Assembly (NCBI GenBank): GCA_029204225.1
Contig: CM055095.1
Span: 12,550,399-12,614,398 of the forward strand
Reading direction: 5' to 3'
Length of the DNA: 64,000 nucleotides
Source: Diphasiastrum complanatum
Taxonomy: Eukaryota; Streptophyta; Lycopodiopsida; Lycopodiales; Lycopodiaceae
The first letter of the stretch is position 1, and every line of letters starts with the position of its first letter. A model generated the notes under the pieces. That model saw only the letters and a program-made list of their open reading frames with translations. It was not told the origin of the DNA and ran no database searches. This document shows, piece after piece, positions 32,667 to 44,284 of the stretch. The position numbers were made by a program, and so were the translations under genes.

Positions 32667-33500
32667 TCAGAAATGGTGAACTCCTGCAACTTTGTCGCAG
32701 CACGAACAAGACATGAAGGTCGAACAATTCACAACAGTCAACATGACTTTGACTCGAAGCACGACCGAGAACAATTCGCGACAGTCAACGTGTCTTTGAC
32801 TCGAAGCACGAACGATTCGCGAATCAATCGCAAATTGCAAACACACTTCTAGGACCGCAAACCGCAAAAGGGATGCGAAACAAAAACTACAAAAGAACGA
32901 AAGCAAACGGGAGATTACTAAACAGACAACAAAGGAAAATCTTTCGTGCTGTCAGCTGGTAGCTCAACGGCTTCACGCCCAGTTGAAACAAGTAGCAACG
33001 ACGAAGACTAACTAACTAGTTGATTAGCATTAACTAGTCATGTGATTCGATGTTTAGCTATCTTGTAAACTCCACATAGTGGAGGTATAAACGATCTTCT
33101 CTGGATCATAATAGGAAAAGTGAATACAGAGATCTGAAAGAGACAGAGAGAGACGTGGCAAATAGAGTAAGAAAGGAAAGACACCAGAGTTGTGCATGAA
33201 AGTCTGCCAACAAGCAGAACACAACGAAAGAGTAGAATGTCATTCCGCCAACGAGTGAGACACTGACAAATTCACTCTAAACTAAAACTGATAATTCAGT
33301 TACTCTATTTTTGTGCATCTTGTCTTGTGCTATGTATCATGATTGCTAGAATAGAATATGTTTTGTGATGCGTAGTTGAGAGTCTGGGATCCTGTAAGGG
33401 CTTCCGCACAAAAGAAAACTTAAAGACAGAAAATTGTTGCAATAAAGAAGACGAAGTGATGACAAACACGAATCAGTCCCACGCACGTGCTCCCACCACA
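32667..33500 (+). repeat. Copia 3 5' LTR
   Basis: Contains a two-copy internal tandem repeat near 32723-32808 (ACAATTC.., CAGTCAAC.., TTTGACTCGAAGCAC). The same block is in the 3' LTR. Confidence 0.9.
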
Positions 33501-33512
33501 TGGTATCAGAAC
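33501..33512 (+). other. Copia 3 primer-binding site
   Basis: TGGTATCAGAAC directly after the LTR; one base off the usual TGGTATCAGAGC. Confidence 0.8.
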
Positions 33513-33556
33513 AAACAGGTTATCACTACTGTAGTGATTCTTTCAGACAACATAAT

Positions 33557-35272
33557 ATGGCTACGATAATCCAGACCAGAGTAGCAATCAGTCTCGATGG
33601 CGCAAATTACAGAATCTGGAAATTCAAAATCAAAACACTCCTGAAGGGCGAAGGCATCTGGTCGATGACCAAGCTCTCAGAGGTGCAGCCTCCAAAGGGA
33701 GACCTGAGGAGAGCTGAATGGATCAAAAAGGATGAGCGCGCAATGATGATCATCGTTTCGTCCATAAATGAAGATCTACTCATGCAGATTGAAGACTGCA
33801 AAAGCAGCCATGCAGCATGGGAAAGATTAAAGCAAAAGTATGAAGTGAGGACTGCAGCTTCAGTCATGCACATTCACAATCAGCTACAATCAATACAGTG
33901 GGATGGCAACCAGTTGGATCAGCACGTTGAGACGATCAGAACAATCCAACTCGCTGCATCAAGACAGGAGCACCAGGTCCTAGCACCACAACAGCTGATG
34001 TACTTCATGAAATCTCTACCAACGTCCTATCAGCCGCTGAGAATGCTCATACTGAGTCTATCAGATATGACATTCGACAAAGCAATCAGTCCCGTTGTTG
34101 ATGAGAGACTGATGAGAGACGAAGGAGAGGGAAGCAGTGATCAAGAGAAGGCTCTCTTCACGAAAGACAAGAAGAAGAACAAAAACAAGCCAAGATTCGA
34201 GAAGATGAAGTCCTCGAATCAACAATCTTCTTCCTATGATCACTGCCACAAACCAGGCCATACAGCCAACAAATGTTGGTACAATCCAGCAATACCTTGC
34301 ATGCACTGCAAGAAGAAAGGACATTCTGCATACGACTGCAGATTCAACTCAAAAAGAAAAAACAAAGCTGAAAAAGCAAACGTTGCAGAATCATCTAAAG
34401 ATGCAGAAAGAGGTGACGAAGCTTTCACGATACTCGACGAAGCTTCGACAAGCTACTCCGAACATGACTACGATGTGATCATCGATTCAGCAGCAACATC
34501 TCACATAACCTGCAACAAGAAGATCTTGATCAACTTTCGCAATCTCGAAAAAGATAGAGCAGTGATTCTAGGCGATGGAAGCAGACACGATGTCAAAGAC
34601 ATCGGCTCTCTACAGCTACAAACACTGTCAGACCAAGCAGAGCTGCCAGGAGCACTCTATGTGCCCTCACTCAGAAAAGATCTGCTATATGTCTCCAAGA
34701 TGGCAGATCTAAGCATTCAAATTTTGTTCGATGGCACCACTTGTCATGGATTAACCTACAGAGCTAGAAACGAAGAGAAAGGATTCAAGCTGCATCACTA
34801 CAGTGATGCAAACTGGGCGAGCTGCAAAGATGATAGCAAGTCCATTACTAGAGGATGTACGATAGCGTGTGGAGATGGATATGCGGAAATCAAATCTTGG
34901 TAGCTCAATCCTCTTGCGAAGCTGAGTATGTCGCAGCCTCGAAAGTGGCAAATGAGGTAGTGTGGCTGCAAATGATGTTGGAGGCAATCGGGATACCACA
35001 AGAGGGAGGGGCCAAGCACGATGATGATGGACTCTCAGAGTGCCATCTATCTGTCCCAGGATCCTGTCTTCCATTTAAAGACGAAGCACATTCCTCTGAA
35101 GTACCATCATATTTGAAATTTGATCTCGAAAGGAGAGCTCCAGGTGCAGTTCATAAAATCAGAAAATATGATTGTAGATCTCCTCACGAAACTGTTCGAC
35201 AAGCCACTCTTTACCAAGCACAGAGAGACAATTGGATTAAACGAACAAAGTTGCAAGGTTCAAGAGGGAGTT
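33557..35272 (+). pseudogene. Copia 3 gag-protease joined to RNase H (integrase and RT deleted)
   Basis: A long open frame from ATG 33557 (MATIIQTRVAISLDGANYRI) to 34903. Gag contains WKFKIKTLLKGEGIW, SHAAWERLKQKYEV and two zinc-knuckle positions: CHKPGHTANKC, where the first Cys is replaced by Tyr (YDHC), and an intact CMHCKKKGHSAYDC. Protease follows with IDSAATSHITC (DSA instead of DSG) and LGDGSRHDVKDIG, LYVPSLRKDLLYVSKM. At about 34760 the frame passes straight into RNase H (HHYSDANWASCKDDSKSITR) with no integrase or RT. RNase H continues in other frames: AQSSCEAEYVAASK, IVDLLTKLFDKPLFTKH. Non-autonomous by content. Confidence 0.92.
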
Positions 35273-36117
35273 TCAGAAATGGTGAACTCCTGCAACTTTG
35301 TCGCAGCACGAACAAGACACGAAGGTCGAACAATTCGCGACAGTCAACATGACTTTGACTCAAAGCACAAACGAGAACAATTCACGATAGTCAACGTGTA
35401 TTGGACTCAAACCACGAACGATTTTGCGAATCAATCACGAATCGCAAACACACCTCCAGGACCGCAAACCGCAAAAGAGACACGAAACAAAAACTACAAA
35501 AAGAAACGAAAAGAACGAAAGCAAACGGGAGACTACGAAACAAACGAAGAAAAATATTTCACGCTGGCAGCTGGCAGCTCAACGGGCTTCACACCCATCT
35601 GAAATGAGTAGCAATGACGGACACTAACTAACTATTTGATTAGCGTTAACTAGTCATGTGATCCGATGTTTAGCTATCTTGTAAACTCCACATAGTGGAG
35701 GTATAAACGATCCTCTCTGGATCATAATAGGAGAAGTGAATACAGAGATCTGAAAGAGACAGAGAGAGACATAGCGAATAGAGTAAGAAAGGAAAGACAC
35801 CAGAGCTGTGCATGAAAGTCTGCCAACGAGCAGAACACAGCGAAAGAGTAGAATGTCATTCCGCCAACGAGTGAGACACTGACGAATTCACTCTAAACTA
35901 ACACTGATAATTCAGTTACTCTATTTTCGTGCATCTTGTCTTGTGCCGTGTATCATGATTGCTAGAATAGAATATGTCCTATGATGCATAGTCGAGTGTT
36001 TGGGATCCTGTAAGGGCTTTCGCACAAAAGAAAATTAAAAAACAGAAAATTATCCGCGATAAAGAAGACAAAGTGAGGACGAACACGAATCAGTCCCACG
36101 CACGCGCTCCCGCCACA
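35273..36117 (+). repeat. Copia 3 3' LTR
   Basis: Near-identical partner of 32667-33500, ending CGCCACA before the ATATA duplication. Confidence 0.9.
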
Positions 36118-36461
36118 ATATATACATGGTCCATCACGGTTTTGGGCAGGTATGAGGGCCCTAAACCTATCCCTAATGCTAATTTTGGTGGACTTTTCAT
36201 CCCTACCAAGTTAGGGTTGGAATCTTGGAGATCCCTCAACAATGCAAAAATTACCAAAAATAGCTCCTATTTTTTCTCTCTTGTATCTAAGCATAATTTG
36301 GACTCATTCCAAAGGTTCTAACACTTAGGTCTACTTGATAACATCCTTATGAATGGAATCCTATGCTATTTGGCACGTGTGACAAGCCACATCGTGACCA
36401 TCTAACTATTTACAAGTCATATGACCAAAACTAGTCAAGCTAGAATTGTGAATTTTTAACA
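36118..36461 (-). repeat. Copia 2 3' LTR, inner part
   Basis: Continues the split 3' LTR up to ..TTTTTAACA at 36461; matches 41523-41856. The ORF PNANFGGLFIPTKLG here is chance translation of LTR DNA. Confidence 0.92.
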
Positions 36462-36475
36462 CTCTTCCTCACTAT

Positions 36476-39400
36476 CTAGCTTGGTTCAATCATTGCTTTA
36501 CTAATCAGTCCAAGTGATGATCTGAACATCATAAAAGGTGTCTTTTGAAGTGGTTTAGTAAGTAGATCAGCTACACATTCATTGCTTGGAACATGCTCCA
36601 AAGCAATCTCCTTGGCTTGCACCATTTCTCTCACAAAGTGATGGCATATCTCAATGTGCTTAGATCTTGCATGGAAGATTGGGTTAGATGCAAGGTGTTG
36701 GGCTGATATATTGTCATTGTAGATGATTGGTGCCTCCTTTGAATCCATGATCTTTAGCTCCACCAATAATCTCTTGATTCAAAGTACCTCCTTTGTAGTG
36801 GTTGTCAAAGCTTTGTACTCGGCCTCGGTTGAAGATAGAGATATAGTTTCTTGCTTTTTTGAAAGCCATGAAACCACACCTTCTCCTATGAAAGTTGAAT
36901 AGGCACTTGTTGATTTCCTATCCCTCTTGTCCCCTACAAAATCTGAATCATTACATGCATGAAGGTTAATCACATCTCCTCTATATAGAATCCCAAAATC
37001 CAATGTACCCGAGATGTATCTTAGAATCCTCTTAGTCTTTTTCCAATGGATATTCAATGGATTTTGCATGGATTGGCTCAACCTACATACACTAAAGCTA
37101 AGATCTAGTATAGTTATAGTAATCCACATTAAGGAGCCTATAAGCTGCCTAAACAAAGTGATGTCCATGAAGGATCTTTCATCATCTTCATTTGGCACTT
37201 TTACATCTTGCTCCATTGGTGTGTCAACACTTTTGCATACTTCCATCTTAAACTTCTTCAAAAGACTTTGAACATAGTTTACTTGACTTATAAAGATAAA
37301 ATTAGACCCTCTAAGTACCTCTATGCCTAAGATGAAGTGAAGACACCCTAGATCTACCATCTTGAACTCTAAGGATAGATCTATCTTGATTTTTTCAATA
37401 CCATCAGCACTATTTTCACTAATGATGATGTCATTTACATAAATGAGTAAAAGTACAATACCAACATCATCAAACTTAATGTAAAGAGTGGGATCATATT
37501 CACTTTGAACAAAAGAAAGTGAAATAAGATAGCAATGTAGTCTTGAATTCCAAGATCTCGAGGCTTGCTTCAAGCCATAGATGCTTCTTTGGAGATGGCA
37601 TAATTTGTTCTCCATTCCTTGCTTGATGAACCCTTGTGGCTGCTCCATATAGATATTATCTTCCAAAAAACCATTCAAGAAAGCATTAGAGACATCCAGT
37701 TGACATAGGATCCATCCAAATGTGATGCAAGTGCAATGATTAGCCTTATTGTGACCATCTTGGCCACGGGTGCAAAAGTTTCCTCATAGTCTATCCCTCT
37801 CTCTTGAGCATAACATTTTGCAACTAATCTTGCTTTATGTTTGTTAACACTCCCATTTGCATTCAACTTAAGCTTGAAGACCCACTTGCATCCTATTACA
37901 TTCCTTTGAGGTCTATCAACAACCAACCAAATTTCATTCTCAATCAAGGCATTATACTCATCCAACATAGCTTTATACCATTCTTTGGAGTTCAATGCAT
38001 CTTCAACATTAGATGGTTCTTCAAAACTAGATAAAGAATAAGAAGTGGATGAGATACCCTCAACTTGCTGCCCTTTGCCTTGATATGCGAGCCTTGATGG
38101 CTCCACTTTTTCCCTTGAAGATCTCCTTGGTGTGATAGGTGGGTTTGGTGCTTGCTCCTCCTCAAAACCAAGATCTTGCTCCTCGGCCAACTTCTTCTTG
38201 ATTGCTGGAGCACTTGAGCCTTCTTCAAGTGTATGCATATGATGTTCATCAAATATAACATCCCTTGAAACAACAAATTTGTTCAAGGATGGGAGATAGA
38301 CTTTGTAGCCCTTGCTTGAGCTAGCATATGCAAGCATGATCCCTCTTGTGGAAGATGGATCCTCCTTGGTTCTTGTTTCCAATGGCACATGCACATAACA
38401 TATACACCCAAAAACTTTCAAGTGATTAAGATTGGGTTTCTTTCCATACAACATCTCATAAGGAGTTTTGCCTTCAATTGCTTTGCAAGACACCCTATTC
38501 ATCAAGTAGTTTGCACATACAAGAGACTCACCCCAAAAGGATTTGGGCAAACAAGCATCTAATCTTAAAGCCTTAGAACATTCACATAATGTTCTATTCC
38601 TTCTTTCAACAACTCCATTTTGTTGAGCAGTGTAAGGACAAGAAGTCTCTTTCTTGATCCCTTCCTCCTCACAAAAGGCCTTGAACTCTTTGGAGATGAA
38701 TTCTCCACCATTGTCACTTCTAAGAATCTTGATGCTATGATTATGATGCTTTTCCACAAACAACTTGAACTTTACAAAAGTATCAAATACTTGAGACTTG
38801 AAGGAAAGTAAGAACACCTAGCAATATCTTGAGTAGTCATCAATGAAGGTTAAGAACATGGATGAACCTCCATTAGATTTGGTGCTAGCAATGTGCACAT
38901 CCGAGTGTATGAGTTCAAGAGGATGAGATGACTTTGTGATGGAGTTAGGAAACACCTTCTTATGTGTCTTGGATAAAGCACAAGCTTCACAAACCTTGTC
39001 TTCCTTCCCAATAGACCTTGGTAGGCCTAAAGCATACTCCTCCTTGATCATAGCCTCCATGGAACCTGAGTTGACATGTCCAAGTCTTTTGTGCCATAAA
39101 GTGAAGGTGGATATCTTGCTCTTCTCGGCCAACATGACAACATCAGTATCCACAAATGCATCCAACTTATAAAGTTTGCCAAGTCTAGTGCCCTTAGCCA
39201 CTATCTTACCCTTCTTCTTGATGAAACATTCATTTGAAGCAAAGTCAACATTGAAACCATTGTCTACCATTTGGCAAACACTTAGTAGATTCTTTGTTAT
39301 TGTAGGAATGTACAAAACACCTTCTATGTTGATCTTTTTGGAAGATCCTAAGCATAGGGGAATATTACCAACTCTTTCAATCTTACAAGCTTCATCATTT

Positions 39401-40367
39401 GCTGTATAGATAGAGTTTATAGGTCCATCATAAGATAAGAGAGAAGAGAAAAACTCCCTTTTGCTAGTCATGTGTGAACTAGCACTGGAGTCAATCCACC
39501 AAGGATCTTCTCCTTTGAAACTTGTTGAAGAAAATATGGACATCATGAGAGAGTCCTCATGTGAACTCTCCTCCTCCTCCTCCTCTTTGCTCATGTTTGC
39601 TTGGCTTTGATCTTGCTTCCTCTTGAAGCATTTCGAGGCATAATGCCCCATCTTGCTACAATAGTAGCACTTCACCTTTGATTTGTCCTTCTTGACTTTG
39701 GTGGTTGATGGAGATGCCTTTGAGGGTCCTTCTTGATTATCAAGCTTTGAAGACTTCTTGAATGTTGATCCTTTGCCTTTGGACTTGCCTTTGCTTTTGG
39801 TGAAGAGAGCTTGGCCATGAGTGTGCCTTGGAGTTCTTCAAGTATGGGTAGCTTACCAATAATTGCATATCCTTGAACCAAATTGTCAAATTCAAAGCTT
39901 AGTCCATTCAATATGAGTTGAACAAGCTCTTCATCCTTGATAGGATCACCTATGAAGGCTAGCCCTTTGTTCAATTCCTTTACTCTTAGGACAAAAGTAT
40001 GTGCACTCTCTCCTTTCTTTTGATAGCTTCTATAGATTTGATTCTTCAAAGCTAACATTCTAGTTTGGTTCTTGGATTCATAGACCTTTTGAAAAGTCTC
40101 CCAAGCATCTTGAGCCAAAGTGCAATCTCCTACCTCTCCTAAGAGTTCATTTGCAACATTCATTTTTATGCAATGTAGTGCAACATTGCACCTCTTGATG
40201 TATTTGGCTTTTTTTTGAGGATGAATAGGTTCACCCTCCTTACCATTTACAATTTCCATCAGATCTTGCATGATCATGATGGATTCCATTCTAACTTTCC
40301 ATATGTAATAGTTAGTTTTGTTGAGCCTTTCATTAGTATCCAAAAGATATGTATTTATAGATGCCAT
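36476..40367 (-). pseudogene. Copia 2 gag-pol polyprotein, near complete
   Basis: Minus strand from ATG 40367. Gag: NKTNYYIWKVRMESIMIMQD to a Lys-rich end at 39672. After a frame change, the zinc knuckle CYYCSKMGHYASKC; protease WWIDSSASSHMTS, where the usual DSG is DSS; pre-integrase TLWHKRLGHVNSG and CEACALSKTHKK; integrase HSDVHIASTKS, ILRSDNGGEFISKEF, AQQNGVVERRNRTLCE; LKVFGCICYVHVPLETRTKE; RT IGCKWVFKLKLNANGSVNKH, GIDYEETFAPVAKM, IYGLKQASRSW, IYVNDIII (YVDD changed to YVND); RNase H CNDSDFVGDKRDRKSTSAYS, SLSSTEAEYKAL, then SNECVADLLTKPLQKTPFMM. Stops or shifts near 39672, 38818, 37677 and 36779. Recently alive but now inactive. Confidence 0.95.
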
Positions 40368-41165
40368 CTAGTCTCCTAATCAAGGACTTGACACAAATGA
40401 AGGTTACTTCTATTGATTTGATTGAAGATCTACCTTATCCCACTTCTTAGGGACCTGAAAAGATCAGTAATAGACTTCCTATAAAGATCTAAGAATGATC
40501 TTTAACAAAATCAAATCATAGAATACTAGAAACAATGCACTTGCTTGATTGAAGTAGACAATACTAGTAGAATTGCCCCTCTTTCTATAAAGAACATAAA
40601 AGCTTCCAAATGATCTGATCAAGAGTGAATTTTAGCAACCTAATATACTTCCAAAATCACTTGTAAAAGAGCTAAATGGAACTTAATGAGGATGCAACAC
40701 AATCTACTATCCAATCACAAGCAAAAATTGATCAAAAATGATGAAAATTTGATCTAATTTGGTGCATAAGTCAAGCAATGGTTGGACTGAACCTATATCA
40801 GTTTAGGAGGTTTCCTCTACACCTTAGAACAGCCTTGAAGAGTCCCCAAAACTCTGATCTTCCCTCTCCTTGAATTCTAGAAAGTCTCCTCTATGAAATC
40901 ACCCCCAAAACTCGCTTAGAAATCAATGCTTGGAGCAAGCAAAACTTGCTATCTTGGTAATGTGAATTGAATTCAACTTTGCCTCTGGTTTTAGACACCT
41001 AAACACCTGCAAATTAAGTCACACAACACCAATATCCAATGTATTTGACTCACTTTGAGTTCTAGAATCAATGCTAGATGCTAAGATCCAATCTACACAA
41101 GATTTAGATCAAAAAATGTGATCAAATTGAATGAAAACCAAGGATTTAGCTCATTTCAGCCTTTA
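40368..41165 (-). other. Copia 2 5' leader
   Basis: About 800 bp between the PBS and the gag ATG on the minus strand. AT-rich, no ORF of note; probably carries packaging signals. Confidence 0.6.
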
Positions 41166-41178
41166 GGCTCTGATACCA
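41166..41178 (-). other. Copia 2 primer-binding site
   Basis: Minus strand TGGTATCAGAGCC immediately after the LTR end ..TTTTTACA. Confidence 0.92.
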
Positions 41179-41856
41179 TGTAAAAATTACAACAAATAAG
41201 GATCCTAAAACACTTGAAATGATGAGGGAAACAATAGATTATGATCTCATAAGATTAGCACAAGTTGAACCATCAAAATCCATAAAAAATCTATGCTTGA
41301 ACCTCACTAAATGGTCCAAATCCTTGAAGAAGCCTTCGTGTGGAAGTACGGCCTCCCACAGTTTGAGTACTGTACACCAGACCTACATTCAATCCTATAA
41401 TCATTAGTAATCACAAGAACTCAAACAATTATGAACATAGAGAGCAATTGCACTATTATGAGAGAAAAATCATGAAATTGCTTGATTGATTTTGGTGAGA
41501 TATCATCACCTATATATATATGATCCATCACAGTTTTGGGCAGGTATGAGTAGCCCTAAACTTATCCCTAATGCTAATTTTGGTGGATCTTTCATCCCTA
41601 CCAAGTTAGGGTTGGAATCTTGGAGATCCCTCAACAATGCAAAAACTACCAAAAATAGCTCCTATTTTCTCTCTCTTGTATCTAAGCATAATTTGGACTC
41701 ATTCCAAAGGTTCTAACACTTAGGTCTACTTGAGAACATCCTTATGAATGGAATCCTATGCTATTTGGCACGTGTGAAAAGTCACATCATGACCATCTAA
41801 CTATTTACAAGTCATATGACCAAAACTAGTCAAGCTAGAATTGTGAATTTTTAACA
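41179..41856 (-). repeat. Copia 2 5' LTR
   Basis: 678 bp, TGTAAAAATT..AATTTTTAACA read on the plus strand, so the ends are themselves inverted repeats. Partner of 32323-32666 plus 36118-36461. Confidence 0.94.
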
Positions 41857-43180
41857 TTCGCAAGGGGAAACAACACTACATGGTAGATCATGTATCGTGT
41901 ATCAAGGGGAAGGAGGTTGCAACCCAACCCGGTGATGAGCTACTCGATGTTGCCTTATTTTACATTGACACAATATCGAAATGGGCTGCCAACATAGTTG
42001 AATATCTAATGAGCAGCCAACCAAACAAATCACTACCAAAGGCAGATCACCGAAAATTGATCTTGAAAGCTAGACCTTATCAGCTGATTGCTGGCCAATT
42101 GTACCGAAGAAGACCAGATGGAATTCTTCGGGGATGTATTCTCCCTCATGAGGCCACCCAAATCATTGCGCTATGAAGGCATGGGTGGAAGTCATCTTGC
42201 ATCCGACATTACAGCTCACAAGATCCTACAATCCGGATGCTGGTGGCGAACGATTCATAAGGATACGAAGGAATACTTGAGGAAATACAATGTGTGCCAA
42301 AGGGCAAGGACACCAACAAGATTACCATTTGAAAAGTGGGGATTGGATTACATTGGTCCAATTCACCCTGTAGCAAGAAGTACCCAAGCTCAATACATAA
42401 TCGTGGCCATCGACTACCTCACCAAGTGGGTCAAACCCAAGGTAGTAAGAGCAGCTGATGCTAGGACCACTACCAAGTTTCTCTATGAAAATATCATTAT
42501 GCACTTTGGGTGCCCGGTGGAGATACTCAGCGATCGCGTGAGACTTGTCATCAATGAGACCATCAAGGTCCTATTGGAGAAATTCTTCATGATCCATAAG
42601 ACCAGTACGCCTTATTATCCTCACAGTAATGGGCAAGTAGAGTCGTCCAATAAGATCATGTGTAGCGTACTCACAAAAATAGTTGAAGCTAGTAGATTGG
42701 ATTGGAAACACAAGTTGCATGCTGCTCTGTGGGCATTCAGGATAGCATATAAGGGAAGCACTGATCAAACGCCATTCCAATTGGTTTATGGTCAGGATGC
42801 TATAATGCCAGTAGAGTTTTTAGTCCCTTCATTAAGGATTGCCACAACGCAATGTCTTGATGAATCCAGGTCTCTACAATTATGCCACGAAGCTCTGTGA
42901 AACACGCTTACTAGTTGTGCATGCACTGGTAGCTGAAAAGGAAATACTCAAAGCATGGCACGATCGTAGGTTACAAAAGAAAGATCTTCGATCCGGAGAT
43001 CTAGTCTTGATGTATAAAACCAAGGCGATCAAGGGGAAATTAAAATTCACAAGCGAAGGTCCTTATCGGATCAAAGAAATTCTTAATCATGGAGCCATGA
43101 ATTTGGAGAAGCTAGATGCGACACCTTTCAACACACCCATCAATGGTAGCCGGTTGCACAAGTACTGGCCACCGCAGTGA
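41857..43180 (+). pseudogene. Gypsy 2 pol, second part (integrase)
   Basis: Resumes after copia 2 with RKGKQHYMVDHVSCIKGKEV, then IAGQLYRRRPDGILRGCILP, a frame change near 42160, the zinc part HKDTKEYLRKYNVCQRARTP, core LPFEKWGLDYIGPIHPVA, AIDYLTKWVKPKVVRAADAR, MHFGCPVEILSDRVR and TSTPYYPHSNGQVESSNKIM with the catalytic Glu, then LVYGQDAIMPVEFLVPSLRI. After another shift at about 42890 come YKTKAIKGKLKFTSEGPYRI and the stop at 43180. Less decayed than gypsy 1. Confidence 0.93.
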
Positions 43181-44284
43181 GACAGGTCCAGGTCGATGGT
43201 GGCATGTTACGAAAAGTTCATCTGCAAGACCATCACAACTAGATTCAGGAAGATCAAGCCAGATCAAGCTAGATCCACCAAGATTCAGCTAGATCTGGTA
43301 AGATCAGAAAAGATCCAACAAGATCCAAGAGAGATTCAGGTCTTGATAGGATCAAGAGGGAAGCAAGTCATCAGATTACACCAATAAGCCCCCCAATTTG
43401 CAGATCAGAGACCTTGCAAAATAAGGGCAAAATTCTGGATGTAGTAGATTATCAATTTACAAAAGTTAAGAATCAGAAAATCTCAAGATCTCGTCAAAAA
43501 ACAGTCAAAAAGAGCACTTTTTCATGATTTTTGGAGATCCCCTGGGAGATAGCTCTTGAAAATTGGACAGTTACTAGATCTAACCTAGATGCATCTATGA
43601 AAAACTCTGCAAGAGTTACTGATGGAAAAAAACATCATTTTTAGTGTGTGTGAGGGTTCCAAGGAGCAGAATCTTCAGAACCTCGTAGAGCATTAAGATC
43701 ATTAAACCAACCTTCGCAAGGGGCATAAATGGAATCAGAGCAGTGAAATTGGCCTGTCTACATGGTCTGATCTTGAGAATCCAACCACGGGAGCAAGTTG
43801 TGTGAGCATTCACTTCTTGCGAGGATTGAACCCTCGCAGACTGTCTGAACCCTTGTAGAACCTTCGCAGGGCAGTCAAATCACCTTCTGGACTCTCGCAG
43901 ACTTCTCAGAGGTCTTAGAATTTTGTGAAGAAGGTCCTTGCCAAAATTTGGGTGAAACTGAGCAAAGAAAAGTGGATTTCACCTAATACGCACTCTAAAT
44001 TCCACTATATAAGGACTAAATTCGAATCATTTGTCACCTTTCCTAGTGAAGCTCTGCTCAAATTTCGACCAAAACTTCCAAGTTCTCCGAATGCAACAAA
44101 ACCTCATACAGGCAATCATCTGCATACTCTGAACCCAGATCTGCACTTTAAACCACTATTACTACCATCCAATTCTTGTTTTTTCACTATTTTTCTCGTT
44201 CCCATCACTTTTTATCATTTTCACCATTTTTTCTTACTTTTTCTCACTCTTTCTTTGTAACCAACTTTAATTATCATTGCTAAC
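43181..44284 (+). promoter_or_regulatory. Gypsy 2 pol-to-aORF spacer
   Basis: 1.1 kb without a gene. 43230-43345 is a loose repeat of AGATC/AAGATC words. 43640-43930 has repeated CTCGCAGA, CCTTCGCA and GAACC(C/T) words (near 43680, 43708, 43830, 43865, 43892), like the gypsy 1 spacer. It could contain a promoter, splice acceptor or structured RNA for the aORF. Confidence 0.5.

Larger units (their letters stand above)
32667..36117 (+). mobile_element. Copia 3, short internally deleted element nested in copia 2 LTR
   Basis: 3451 bp with LTRs 32667-33500 (834 bp) and 35273-36117 (845 bp), both starting TCAGAAATGGTGAAC and ending C(A/G)CCACA, with 5-bp duplication ATATA at 32662-32666 and 36118-36122. 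PBS TGGTATCAGAAC at 33501; polypurine tract CAAGAGGGAG just before the 3' LTR. Its start TC instead of TG is unusual. Confidence 0.92.
32323..41856 (-). mobile_element. Copia 2, full-length minus-strand element inserted in gypsy 2
   Basis: TG..CA-bounded, 9534 bp including a nested 3451-bp copia 3. Target duplication TTCGC at both ends. 5' LTR 41179-41856; PBS TGGTATCAGAGCC on the minus strand at 41178-41166; gag-pol 40367-36476; polypurine tract AGTGAGGAAGAG at 36473-36462; 3' LTR 36461 down to 32323, split by copia 3. Confidence 0.95.

Noticed and set aside
36073-36321. 82-aa ORF, also seen at 41486-41716
   Set aside because: Both are translations of the copia 2 LTR.
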